A DNA stretch of 6,230 nucleotides from Candidatus Sifarchaeum marinoarchaea (GCA_016294985.1 JAECRW010000092.1:1-6230), one strand, 5' to 3'. Shown: positions 1 to 5,974, counted from the first letter of the stretch. Program-made: numbers and translations. The notes: generated from the letters alone by a model not told the origin.

Positions 1-23
1 CTAAATGCATTTATTTTCAGAAA

Positions 24-383
24 GTGATTAATAATTCAGGGAGGAAAAACAATACGTATACCCTTCTAAACAACCTAAAAAACGGAGTATTGGTGAATTT
101 GAAAAGTGAGGAGTGGGAAGGAAGGTCTATGATTATAAGAGAGCATATAATGGGAAAAACATTCAAAATTGAAGTTGACGACGAAGTAATCGATGTCATA
201 AAGAATAACTTCTTTGTGAATCAAAAATATAGTGTATTCCTAGAGAAACTCTGGCATGATTCGTTTAAAAACCCATTAATACTCGGTATGGTGCACCATT
301 TCGACCCCTATGGGAAAAAGAGAAAAGTAGGGAAGAAAAAACTGGAAGATTTGATGAAGGAAAAAGAAATTCTGAAACTATGA
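24..383 (+). CDS. small basic protein of unknown function, possibly 5'-partial
   Basis: I do not recognise this protein. Read from the GTG at 24 it has 119 residues, but the frame is open back to position 3 with no stop, so the gene may begin outside the window. The GTG has no ribosome binding site. A second candidate start is the ATG at 129, preceded by the purine-rich run at 115-125, which would give 84 residues. The middle (about residues 45-75) alternates hydrophobic and acidic residues as a small mixed alpha/beta fold might. The end, from residue 90, is rich in His and Lys (HHFDPYGKKRKVGKKK) and finishes as a charged helix, which fits nucleic-acid or ribosome binding, but that is only inference. 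There are no membrane segments and no Cys pairs. A T-run at 424-429 follows, so it is probably not co-transcribed with tldD. Confidence 0.55.
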   Translation: MINNSGRKNNTYTLLNNLKNGVLVNLKSEEWEGRSMIIREHIMGKTFKIEVDDEVIDVIKNNFFVNQKYSVFLEKLWHDSFKNPLILGMVHHFDPYGKKRKVGKKKLEDLMKEKEILKL

Positions 384-423
384 CTATGAGAAACACATTA
401 ACGACAATTACTTATTAACAATC

Positions 424-429
424 TTTTTT
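424..429 (+). terminator. oligo-T tract downstream of the first gene
   Basis: Six consecutive T residues lie 41 bases after the stop of the first gene and upstream of the tldD promoter. Archaeal RNA polymerase commonly terminates at such runs without a hairpin. Position is the only support. Confidence 0.35.
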
Positions 430-458
430 CCAGAATGCTTATTTTGGCATACTTTTGA

Positions 459-468
459 TTTTTAAAAA
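459..468 (+). promoter_or_regulatory. putative TATA box of tldD
   Basis: The ten-base box TTTTTAAAAA resembles archaeal TATA elements. Counting about 25 bases downstream puts transcription start near 490 and leaves a leader of roughly 34 bases, which contains the AGGGA ribosome binding site at 513-517. A nearly identical box lies upstream of radA on the other strand. Confidence 0.45.
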
Positions 469-523
469 GAACGCTAAATAGAATTAAACAAGAAGTGGAA
501 ATTGGTTTAGACAGGGATCTTTT

Positions 524-1915
524 ATGGGAGAAAATATTGCAGATAAGATTTTTGATTATCTGATTGGAGAAAAAGTAAGATATGTAGATCTACGATTATT
601 AAAAAATTATGACTTACGGGTAGGCCTCCGATCGTACTCCTCAGATATTTCTGAAAATTCTTCAAATCAAGTTATAATCAGAGTTTTATATGACAAAGGA
701 TGGGGTATAGCTTCAGCCGATATTTCTGATGATATTTTTGGGAAGAAAATGTGGGATGTTGCTGAAAAAGCTCTTCAACAAGCTAAGGTTTCTTCATCGG
801 TTTCAACAAGACAAACAGAGATAGAATTAGCTGAAACCAAAGTTATTAATGATCATTTTCGTCATCCAATCGAAAAAGATTTGCGTACTATGCCTACCTC
901 AGAAACTTTAGATTTGTTAAAAAGTTTAAATGACATTGCCAAAGAAAACTTGAAGAATGATTTTGCATGGACTGAAACAGTAATTGATTATTCTATTATA
1001 CAATCTGATTTTTCAAATACAGAAGGAACGAATATAATTGAAATCGTTCCAAATATCGACTTAACTTTGTATATTGTGGCTAAAAGGCTTGGTTATGAGG
1101 TTGCCAGCGATATTATTGGCGGTACTGGTGGTTTCGAGATCTTTCAAAATGTAAATCTCGAAAATTGGGCCAATGTGATTAGTGAGAGAGCAAAATATAT
1201 GCTTCTTGCCGAAAATCCACCTTTAGAAGTTAAAACGAAAAAGGTTCCTGTGATTTTTGATCCATGCACTGCTGGAGCCTTTATTCACGAATGCGTAGGG
1301 CATCAAGCTGAAGCGGATGTAATCTTGGAATCAGGATCGATCTTTTCAAAGAAATTAGGATGTCAGGTGGCAGAAGAAGAAGTAACTGTAATCGATGACC
1401 CCCTTTTTCTGGGAGGATATGGCTCATATAAGTATGATGATGAAGGTGTTTCAGCTAAAAAAACACTAATTATTGAAAATGGTCGACTAAATTCATTGCT
1501 ACATACACGATGGACATCAAAAGAGTTTGGTCACGAACCAACAGGGAATGCACATGGAATTTTTCACGTGCCTCGGAGTTTAATCTCCAATCTGTATGTT
1601 AAGCCAGTTGACTGGTCTCTTGAAGAAATGGTAGAAGATATCGATTTGGGAGTATATGCTGTTGGGCTTCAAAGAGGTGTCGCCGAATCATTTGCTGGAA
1701 GATTTGAAATTATCCCTGAAACAGCGTTTCTAATTACGCAAAGAAGAATTTTAATACCAATCAAAAACATCAGAATACGAGGCTTTATGCTCAAGGCTTT
1801 AACGTCTATAGACGCAATTGGAAAGGATTTTCGATTAACTCCATCCTTAGAAAAGGGATTTTGTATCAGTAATGGTGCGCCACACATAAGGGTGCAAAAT
1901 CTAAGCATTTTATAA
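524..1915 (+). CDS. tldD: TldD-type zinc metalloprotease (peptidase U62 family)
   Basis: This 463-residue protein belongs to the TldD/PmbA family of intracellular metalloproteases. In bacteria TldD with TldE degrades unfolded peptides and matures microcin B17 and related peptides; the archaeal role is little known. The zinc site is visible: HECVGH at residues 255-260 is the family HExxxH, and Cys447 near the C-terminus matches the third zinc ligand of E. coli TldD. Other family signatures are PTGNAHG (about 341-347), the AESFAGRFE stretch before the final sheet, and IDAIGKDF (about 429-436). The length is close to the usual 450-480. The start ATG has AGGGA (513-517) six bases upstream. One oddity is that after Cys447 the chain goes almost directly to GAPHIRV; the Gly/Val-rich loop I remember from E. 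coli TldD, about eight residues longer, is missing. No TldE/PmbA gene lies next to it. Confidence 0.93.
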   Translation: MGENIADKIFDYLIGEKVRYVDLRLLKNYDLRVGLRSYSSDISENSSNQVIIRVLYDKGWGIASADISDDIFGKKMWDVAEKALQQAKVSSSVSTRQTEIELAETKVINDHFRHPIEKDLRTMPTSETLDLLKSLNDIAKENLKNDFAWTETVIDYSIIQSDFSNTEGTNIIEIVPNIDLTLYIVAKRLGYEVASDIIGGTGGFEIFQNVNLENWANVISERAKYMLLAENPPLEVKTKKVPVIFDPCTAGAFIHECVGHQAEADVILESGSIFSKKLGCQVAEEEVTVIDDPLFLGGYGSYKYDDEGVSAKKTLIIENGRLNSLLHTRWTSKEFGHEPTGNAHGIFHVPRSLISNLYVKPVDWSLEEMVEDIDLGVYAVGLQRGVAESFAGRFEIIPETAFLITQRRILIPIKNIRIRGFMLKALTSIDAIGKDFRLTPSLEKGFCISNGAPHIRVQNLSIL

Positions 1916-1961
1916 TAAATAGAACTATAGACTAATGTAAGAGTTTCCTTTAATTTGTACG

Positions 1962-1970
1962 TTATTTAAT
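1962..1970 (+). promoter_or_regulatory. putative TATA box of the tenA cluster
   Basis: TTATTTAAT lies about 45 bases upstream of the first TenA-like gene. A start of transcription some 25 bases downstream (about 1990-1995) would leave a leader of about 20 bases holding the GGGGTGAGG ribosome binding site at 2002-2010. No other good promoter is visible before 4060, so this one probably serves all three overlapping genes. Confidence 0.45.
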
Positions 1971-2012
1971 CACTTACTCTCCGATTGAGAAATAATATCA
2001 AGGGGTGAGGTT

Positions 2013-2678
2013 ATGGGGTCGAAGGAGTTGTTGAATGGTGTTAGGAAAGAGTTGGAGGTGATTAATCAAAGGATAGTTAATCATCCCTATATCTTGGATG
2101 CAGAAAGGGGAGAATTATCAAAAGATAAACTGAAAACGTTTGTTAAACAACAATATTACATTGTGTCTTATGATGCTAGAAGCTTGGCATTGATGGTTCA
2201 GCGTTCCCAGAACTCGAAAGAAGCAAATTACTTCTCAAAGGTGATGCAAGGAGACTTAATAGCATTGAAAAATTTATTAGAGCTTGCTGGCGAGCTTGGA
2301 TTGAATATTAGTGCGTTAGAAGAAGCAGAGATCTTGCCTGAAGCAGTAGTATACACGCATTATATATCGTGGCTTTCGCTTTATGCCTCTCCAGGTGAAC
2401 AAGCCTTTGCACTTGTCGTTAACTTGCCCGTTTGGGGTAGCGGCTGCGCTAGGCTTGGAAAAGCGCTTCGAGAAAAATATGCTATTAAAAAGACTGCATT
2501 TCTAGATGCCTTTGGATCACTTCCTGCATGGATAGAGGAAGAGGCTTCTGATATAATTAAGGCATATCTGCCACAATTTGAAGCTAGAATGAGAGCGACG
2601 GCAAAACTCATACAGGCATATGAACTGGGTTTCTGGGACGCAATTTATGGGAGGGAGAGGACTGAATTTCACCGCTGA
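2013..2678 (+). CDS. divergent TenA-family protein lacking catalytic Asp and Cys
   Basis: This 221-residue, all-helical protein has the TenA/heme-oxygenase-like layout: NHPYI (23-27), a QQYY helix (46-49), YTHYI (114-118), LPVWGSGC (138-145) and the closing YELGFWDAIYG (203-213). Matched by eye to B. subtilis TenA, the catalytic Asp44 position is Gln47, Tyr47 is Ile50 and the nucleophile Cys135 is Val140. The Glu205 equivalent (Glu204) and a Tyr112 equivalent (Tyr114) remain. A Cys occurs at 145, but out of register. It is therefore unlikely to be an ordinary thiaminase II. It could be a Cys-less TenA, a related PqqC-like enzyme, or a non-catalytic partner of the canonical TenA encoded next. 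The ATG follows GGGGTGAGG (2002-2010). Its last bases overlap the next gene, suggesting coupled translation. Confidence 0.85.
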   Translation: MGSKELLNGVRKELEVINQRIVNHPYILDAERGELSKDKLKTFVKQQYYIVSYDARSLALMVQRSQNSKEANYFSKVMQGDLIALKNLLELAGELGLNISALEEAEILPEAVVYTHYISWLSLYASPGEQAFALVVNLPVWGSGCARLGKALREKYAIKKTAFLDAFGSLPAWIEEEASDIIKAYLPQFEARMRATAKLIQAYELGFWDAIYGRERTEFHR

Positions 2679-3333
2679 TCTATGGAAATCCATAGAAGAT
2701 ATATTTGAGGACATAATTAATCATCCATTTATACGTGGGCTAGTAGATGGTACTTTAAGTCTTAAGATCTTCAAGTATTTCGTGGTTCAGGACGCACTCT
2801 ACTTGAGAGATTTCTCTAGGGCATTAGCTATTACCGCAGCAAAGTCCCCTAGAGATGACTGGTTAACTTCTTTTGCAGATCACGCTAAGATGATAATTGT
2901 AGCTGAAAGAGCTCTTCACGATTCCTTCTTTAAGGATTGGAAGCTTAGCGAGATAGAAGTTTATTCAACCCCCATAAGTCCAACCAATTTAGCATATACT
3001 AGTTATCTCATTTCTACTGCTTATTCCAGGCCTTTTCATGAAGTTCTTGGAGCTTTACTTCCATGCTATTGGATATATTTGCAGGTTGGGAAAAAGCTTG
3101 AGGAGAAAGGCTCTTCAAATCCCCTCTTTCAAAGATGGATAGAAACTTATGCTTCAGAGGAGTTTGAATCGATTGTTAAAATGGTTCTCGGAGCGATGGA
3201 TGAACTAGCCAAAGGTTTACGGAATGAGGAAAGGAACTCTATATTGAAGCATTTCAGGATAACAAGCATTTACGAGTACTTATTTTGGGATAGTGCGTAT
3301 AAGATGGAGTCGTGGCCCTTCAAAATTCCATAG
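2647..3333 (+). CDS. tenA: TenA, aminopyrimidine aminohydrolase / thiaminase II
   Basis: Canonical cytosolic TenA. In the family it hydrolyses 4-amino-5-aminomethyl-2-methylpyrimidine (a thiamine breakdown product) to hydroxymethylpyrimidine for thiamine salvage, and it can also cleave thiamine. From the ATG at 2647 the protein has 228 residues with all expected active-site positions: Asp49 and Tyr52 (QDALYL), Tyr117 (LAYTSYL), nucleophile Cys140 and Tyr144 (LLPCYWIYLQVG), Tyr168 and Glu210 (YEYLFWD). Each is exactly five residues later than in B. subtilis TenA. Starting at the CTG at 2662, which has GGAGG seven bases upstream, would remove that offset. An upstream ATG at 2620 is also in frame but would deepen the overlap. 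I keep 2647 as the conservative start; it has only a weak GGGA at 2635. The gene overlaps the preceding TenA-like gene and the following HhH gene, so all three are probably co-transcribed. Confidence 0.93.
   Translation: MGGRGLNFTADLWKSIEDIFEDIINHPFIRGLVDGTLSLKIFKYFVVQDALYLRDFSRALAITAAKSPRDDWLTSFADHAKMIIVAERALHDSFFKDWKLSEIEVYSTPISPTNLAYTSYLISTAYSRPFHEVLGALLPCYWIYLQVGKKLEEKGSSNPLFQRWIETYASEEFESIVKMVLGAMDELAKGLRNEERNSILKHFRITSIYEYLFWDSAYKMESWPFKIP
2650..2654 (+). promoter_or_regulatory. Shine-Dalgarno inside the annotated tenA start region
   Basis: GGAGG lies just after the ATG at 2647 and seven bases before an in-frame CTG at 2662. It is too late to serve the 2620 or 2647 ATG codons, so it points to the CTG, or less likely to another nearby codon, as the real start of tenA. 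Confidence 0.5.
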
Positions 3334-3962
3334 GAGTTCAGATCGATTTGGGCTTAAAGTTAGATCTCTCCAAGATACCTAGTTATTCGGAGGAACTAGG
3401 CTTAGACCTATCTAATCCAAGAGATAGGTTCAAGTGGTTTCTTGCCTCTGTATTGTTTGCCAAAAGAATCTCATCAGTGATCGCTAAAAAAACGTATCAC
3501 CAATTTGAGGAAGAAGACCTTACAACACCAGAAAAAATATTGAAGGCTGGCTGGAATCGTCTAGTTGATGTTCTCGACTCAGGAGGATACGTAAGATATG
3601 ATTACTCCACAGCATCAAACCTCCTAAATATTATGCTGGAGATCAATGAGAAGTATGGAGATTTAGAAGGGCTATACAGAGAATCAAGAGGCCCGAGGGA
3701 TCTTGAGAAACGTCTACAAGAACTCAGAGGTATCGGTCCAGTAGGCGTCAACATATTCTTGAGGGAGTTAAGAGGGATCTGGGAGAAGGCAAAACCAAAG
3801 CCTTCCAAGATGGCCTTCCAGATCGCTCAACGACTAGATTTGAAAGATGCAGAGTCCTACGAATCTGCTCTCGTACGAATTAACTTAGAATACTGTAAAA
3901 AAGGTAAATGTGAGAAGTGCCCCATCCAAAACTACTGTAAAGAGAGGGGTGGCATACAGTAA
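3312..3962 (+). CDS. endonuclease III-like HhH protein with Fe-S motif, catalytic residues missing
   Basis: This 216-residue protein has the helical layout of the endonuclease III/HhH-GPD glycosylase superfamily. It has a helix-hairpin-helix at about 137-157 (LRGIGPVGVNIFLREL) and a C-terminal cluster motif Cys195-x4-Cys200-x2-Cys203-x5-Cys209. E. coli Nth has Cys-x6-Cys-x2-Cys-x5-Cys, so the first loop is two residues shorter. The Nth catalytic Lys120 position is Val144. No Asp occurs between 139 and 175, where catalytic Asp138 should fall. It may be a DNA-binding or damage-sensing member, or use another chemistry; a base-excision glycosylase is not assured. The GTG start overlaps tenA by 22 bases and has GGAG only two bases upstream. 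A TTG at 3348, 11 bases after GGAG (3333-3336), would give 204 residues beginning near the conserved LKLDLSKIPSYSEELG. Confidence 0.85.
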   Translation: MALQNSIGVQIDLGLKLDLSKIPSYSEELGLDLSNPRDRFKWFLASVLFAKRISSVIAKKTYHQFEEEDLTTPEKILKAGWNRLVDVLDSGGYVRYDYSTASNLLNIMLEINEKYGDLEGLYRESRGPRDLEKRLQELRGIGPVGVNIFLRELRGIWEKAKPKPSKMAFQIAQRLDLKDAESYESALVRINLEYCKKGKCEKCPIQNYCKERGGIQ

Positions 3963-3971
3963 ATTCTTACA

Positions 3972-3976
3972 TTTTT
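3972..3976 (+). terminator. oligo-T tract after the tenA/HhH cluster
   Basis: A run of five T residues begins ten bases after the stop of the HhH gene. It is a plausible archaeal-type terminator for the three-gene transcript, perhaps helped by the inverted repeat just downstream. Confidence 0.3.
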
Positions 3977-3990
3977 ACACAGGGGTTCAA

Positions 3991-4030
3991 TTCTACCTGG
4001 GAGTGTGTTCTCTGTGTGTTTTGGGTAGAA
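3991..4030 (+). repeat. inverted repeat with 7-bp arms in the HhH/spoIIM-like gap
   Basis: TTCTACC (3991-3997) and GGTAGAA (4024-4030) are perfect inverted arms separated by 26 bases rich in TGTGT. An alternative smaller fold pairs CAGG (3980-3983) with CCTG (3996-3999). It may be a transcript-end structure or a protein-binding site ahead of the promoter at 4062. The arms are short enough to arise by chance. Confidence 0.3.
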
Positions 4031-4061
4031 ATCCAAAACTATTATGACTAGGTATAGAATG

Positions 4062-4069
4062 TTTAAATA
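4062..4069 (+). promoter_or_regulatory. TATA box of the SpoIIM-like gene, probably leaderless
   Basis: TTTAAATA is a good archaeal TATA box. Its centre is about 24 bases before the ATG at 4089, so transcription should start at or within a few bases of the start codon. No Shine-Dalgarno precedes this ATG, which fits a leaderless transcript. Confidence 0.55.
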
Positions 4070-4088
4070 AGCATAGAACAAATAGAGA

Positions 4089-4742
4089 ATGAGAGCAAAG
4101 ATGACAAAACTGATGGAATTTTTGAAGCAATCCTTGGAAACATCGAAGAAAATGAAACCGCTCCTCTTTTTAGTGGCAGCAGTCTATATAGCGTCCTTTC
4201 TAACTGGATACCTAATGGTTCACATCCAAATGCCTTTTGCCATGGAGCTTAGAGAAATAATTCTTGAGGCTGCTACCACGCAGCAACCCTTTACCTCTAT
4301 TCTTGAGGCTCTTGCTAGTGGAAATCTTGCGTTCGCAATTGCTTTAACCTTCTTAGTAAACCTATTTTTTGGCGCCTTTGTTTCAACAACCTTGCCTGGG
4401 GTGATTCCACTTGTGGGTGGAGTAGTATCTTTAGTTGTGACTGTCTACCGGGGTTTCGCAATAGGGGTAGTCTTTTATGGTGTTTTAGAGGTTCCCATGG
4501 GTTATACGGTTCTTGTTGTAGGCACATTGATCCTTGAGTGGGGTGCCTATGTTTTTTCTGCGGCTGCTGGAATTAATATAAGTCTATCCACGATCTTTCC
4601 AAGTAGGTATCAGGTTGAGAGTAGATGGATTGCATTTAAAGAGGCATGGAAGGACGCCAGCAGGATTTATGTGATAGTCATTACTCTATTGGCGCTTGGG
4701 GCCATATGGGAAATGGTTGGGATTTACATTTTGATGTCCTAA
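4089..4742 (+). CDS. multi-pass membrane protein, SpoIIM/DUF95-like
   Basis: This 217-residue integral membrane protein has a short basic N-terminus (Lys-rich to residue 23) and about five hydrophobic segments near 24-44, 81-101, 104-131, 138-160 and 192-214. The pattern NLFFGAF (91-97), a Pro/Gly-rich loop, then TLILEWGAYVFSAAAG (146-161) resembles archaeal members of the stage II sporulation M family, where a conserved Glu sits in a helix ending in small residues. The usual LPHG motif is not present, so the assignment is tentative. In spore formers SpoIIM is part of the DMP peptidoglycan-hydrolase complex. Archaea neither sporulate nor have that wall, and the family's archaeal role is unknown; membrane remodelling or transport are guesses. 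The ATG at 4089 fits a leaderless start; the ATG at 4101 is an alternative. It appears monocistronic. Confidence 0.65.
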   Translation: MRAKMTKLMEFLKQSLETSKKMKPLLFLVAAVYIASFLTGYLMVHIQMPFAMELREIILEAATTQQPFTSILEALASGNLAFAIALTFLVNLFFGAFVSTTLPGVIPLVGGVVSLVVTVYRGFAIGVVFYGVLEVPMGYTVLVVGTLILEWGAYVFSAAAGINISLSTIFPSRYQVESRWIAFKEAWKDASRIYVIVITLLALGAIWEMVGIYILMS

Positions 4743-4906
4743 GCCGCCGCAGTTCAACATTTTTGGAGACAATTCTCTATAATTGGTTTTATGCAGACTC
4801 CGACATGGATCAACACTCATACGAAAAACCATTCTACCTGAGCTGTGAAGAGATTTATGAGTTTAGAGAAGAGTAAAGCTTTAGAGCATACTACTCAAAT
4901 TTTAAA

Positions 4907-4916
4907 GGAGGAGGAG
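4907..4916 (+). promoter_or_regulatory. very strong Shine-Dalgarno before a 27-codon ORF
   Basis: GGAGGAGGAG ends three bases before the ATG at 4920, with the first GGAGG eight bases away. It is the longest anti-Shine-Dalgarno-like run I see in the window. Confidence 0.5.
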
Positions 4917-4919
4917 AAT

Positions 4920-5003
4920 ATGGCTAAGAAAATGGTGATCCCTTGGGACCTAAAAGCAGATTGTAGGTTAAGAACATATCCATTCTTGTTCAAAGCATAT
5001 TAG
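4920..5003 (+). CDS. candidate 27-residue small protein
   Basis: An ATG directly behind GGAGGAGGAG opens a 27-codon frame that closes with TAG at 5001. The peptide begins MAKKMVIPWDLKADC and ends with an aromatic stretch, TYPFLFKAY. It has a basic start, one Trp and one Cys, and no convincing membrane helix. I do not recognise it. The ribosome binding site is the main reason to call it. It may be a real small protein or the surviving 5' end of a decayed gene; the frame after TAG does not continue as obvious protein. A weak A/T-rich box (TTTATGA, 4853-4859) could be its promoter. The region between the SpoIIM-like gene and this ORF (4743-4906) holds nothing else I can support. Confidence 0.4.
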   Translation: MAKKMVIPWDLKADCRLRTYPFLFKAY

Positions 5004-5015
5004 AAGAAAGCCAAT

Positions 5016-5027
5016 AGAAAAAGAAAT
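5016..5027 (-). terminator. T-rich terminator of radA
   Basis: Read on the minus strand, this stretch is a run of T broken only by single C residues (TTTCTTTTTCT), starting about eight bases beyond the radA stop. Archaeal transcription commonly ends in such tracts. It also separates radA from the converging plus-strand genes. Confidence 0.45.
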
Positions 5028-5034
5028 ACAAGCG

Positions 5035-5970
5035 TTAAGCGTCTCCGATTCCTTCTTCCTTGATCACAAATACAGCTTCGGCTTCAGGAAGACAGGGACT
5101 ATCGATTACCCTGGCGATACGTCTTTCACCTTTCGATTTTCGTAAGTAAACACGTGTAGTACAGGCATGGGCAACGATATGACCACCGACTGGTGCGGTA
5201 GGATCACCAAAGAACATATCAGGTCTGGCCATCACTTGATTAGCCACGACTACCGCCAAGTTATGAACTTCTGCAAGACGGAGCAGTTGATGCAGGTGTT
5301 TATTCAACTTTTGTTGGCGTTCTGCTAATGTTCCGCGTCCAGTATATTCACTTCTGAAATAACTGGTCAGCGCATCAACAATAACCAGTTGAATATTTTT
5401 TTCCTTAACGATACTTGGTGCTTCTTCAACAAGTAACATTTGATGATCGCTATTATACGCTCGTGCATAAACTATATTCTGTAGGGTTGAATCAATCTCA
5501 AGGTCTTCGTGTTCCATCATTTGAACAAGCCGTTCTGGACGAAATGTACCTTCTGAGTCAATATATAAGGCTGCAGCGCTTAACCCTCCATTTTCTGGGG
5601 GAAGTTGTACTTTTATACATAGTTCGTGACAAAGCTGTGTCTTACCTGATCGAAAAGGCCCATAGAATTCGGTAATGGCGTTAGTTTCCACACCACCACC
5701 AAGTATAGAGTCCAATTGTTGGCTACCTGTTGTTATACGTCCAACAGCCTTACGTACATCATAAAATTCCAAAGCTGTGGAGTATCCAATCTCCAATTGT
5801 TCTCGTGCCGCTTGTATTATCTTTTGAGCAGTTGTTTCGCCTATATCAACAGCAGTAGCTAATTCTTTGGATGAAGCAACGGCTAAGGCTTCAAGAGAGG
5901 AATATCCTGATTCTTTTAATTTCACGGCTGTAGCTGGACCCACACCAGGTAGATCTTCCAATTCTACCAT
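5035..5970 (-). CDS. radA: RadA, archaeal Rad51-family DNA recombinase
   Basis: RadA forms ATP-dependent filaments on single-stranded DNA and drives homologous pairing and strand exchange in recombinational repair. The 311-residue chain is complete. It has an N-terminal helix-hairpin-helix domain (LPGVGPATAVKLKESG, 7-22), the linker polymerisation motif YSTA (63-66), and Walker A GPFRSGKT (104-111). The catalytic Glu140 lies in YIDSEGTF, and Walker B LVIVD is at 195-199. Loop L1 covers about 206-222 and loop L2 about 246-265, before the conserved HACTTRVYLRK and IDSPCLPEAEAVF. The linker motif has Tyr where Rad51 has Phe (FxxA). The start is well fixed: AGGTGA lies four bases upstream on the minus strand, and the N-terminus matches family length. 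Its promoter overlaps the stop of the upstream gene. It is transcribed toward, and converges on, the plus-strand genes. Confidence 0.98.
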   Translation of the reverse strand: MVELEDLPGVGPATAVKLKESGYSSLEALAVASSKELATAVDIGETTAQKIIQAAREQLEIGYSTALEFYDVRKAVGRITTGSQQLDSILGGGVETNAITEFYGPFRSGKTQLCHELCIKVQLPPENGGLSAAALYIDSEGTFRPERLVQMMEHEDLEIDSTLQNIVYARAYNSDHQMLLVEEAPSIVKEKNIQLVIVDALTSYFRSEYTGRGTLAERQQKLNKHLHQLLRLAEVHNLAVVVANQVMARPDMFFGDPTAPVGGHIVAHACTTRVYLRKSKGERRIARVIDSPCLPEAEAVFVIKEEGIGDA

Positions 5971-5974
5971 ATTA

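Noticed and set aside
312..345. KKRKV stretch resembling a nuclear localisation signal
   Set aside because: The window is archaeal, so a nuclear import signal has no meaning; a short Lys/Arg run occurs often in basic proteins.
1669..1908. 79-codon minus-strand ORF inside tldD
   Set aside because: It is antisense to the conserved C-terminal part of TldD and has no supporting start signal.
3980..4000. GGTTCAATTC resembling the T-loop of a tRNA
   Set aside because: The flanking bases do not form a five-pair T-stem, and no acceptor, D or anticodon arm can be found around it.
4646..4876. 76-codon plus-strand ORF overlapping the end of the SpoIIM-like gene
   Set aside because: Its first half is an out-of-frame shadow of the membrane protein gene, no start in it has a good ribosome binding site, and the encoded protein resembles nothing. 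The short unique tail is not enough to call a gene.
5415..5675. 86-codon plus-strand ORF inside radA
   Set aside because: It is antisense to the highly conserved RadA core and has no ribosome binding site; RadA conservation explains the open frame.
3988..5968. Short repeated string CAATTCTACC / ATTCTACCTG at about 3988, 4833 and 5959
   Set aside because: Ten-base matches with no regular spacing, one of them within radA coding sequence; most likely chance.
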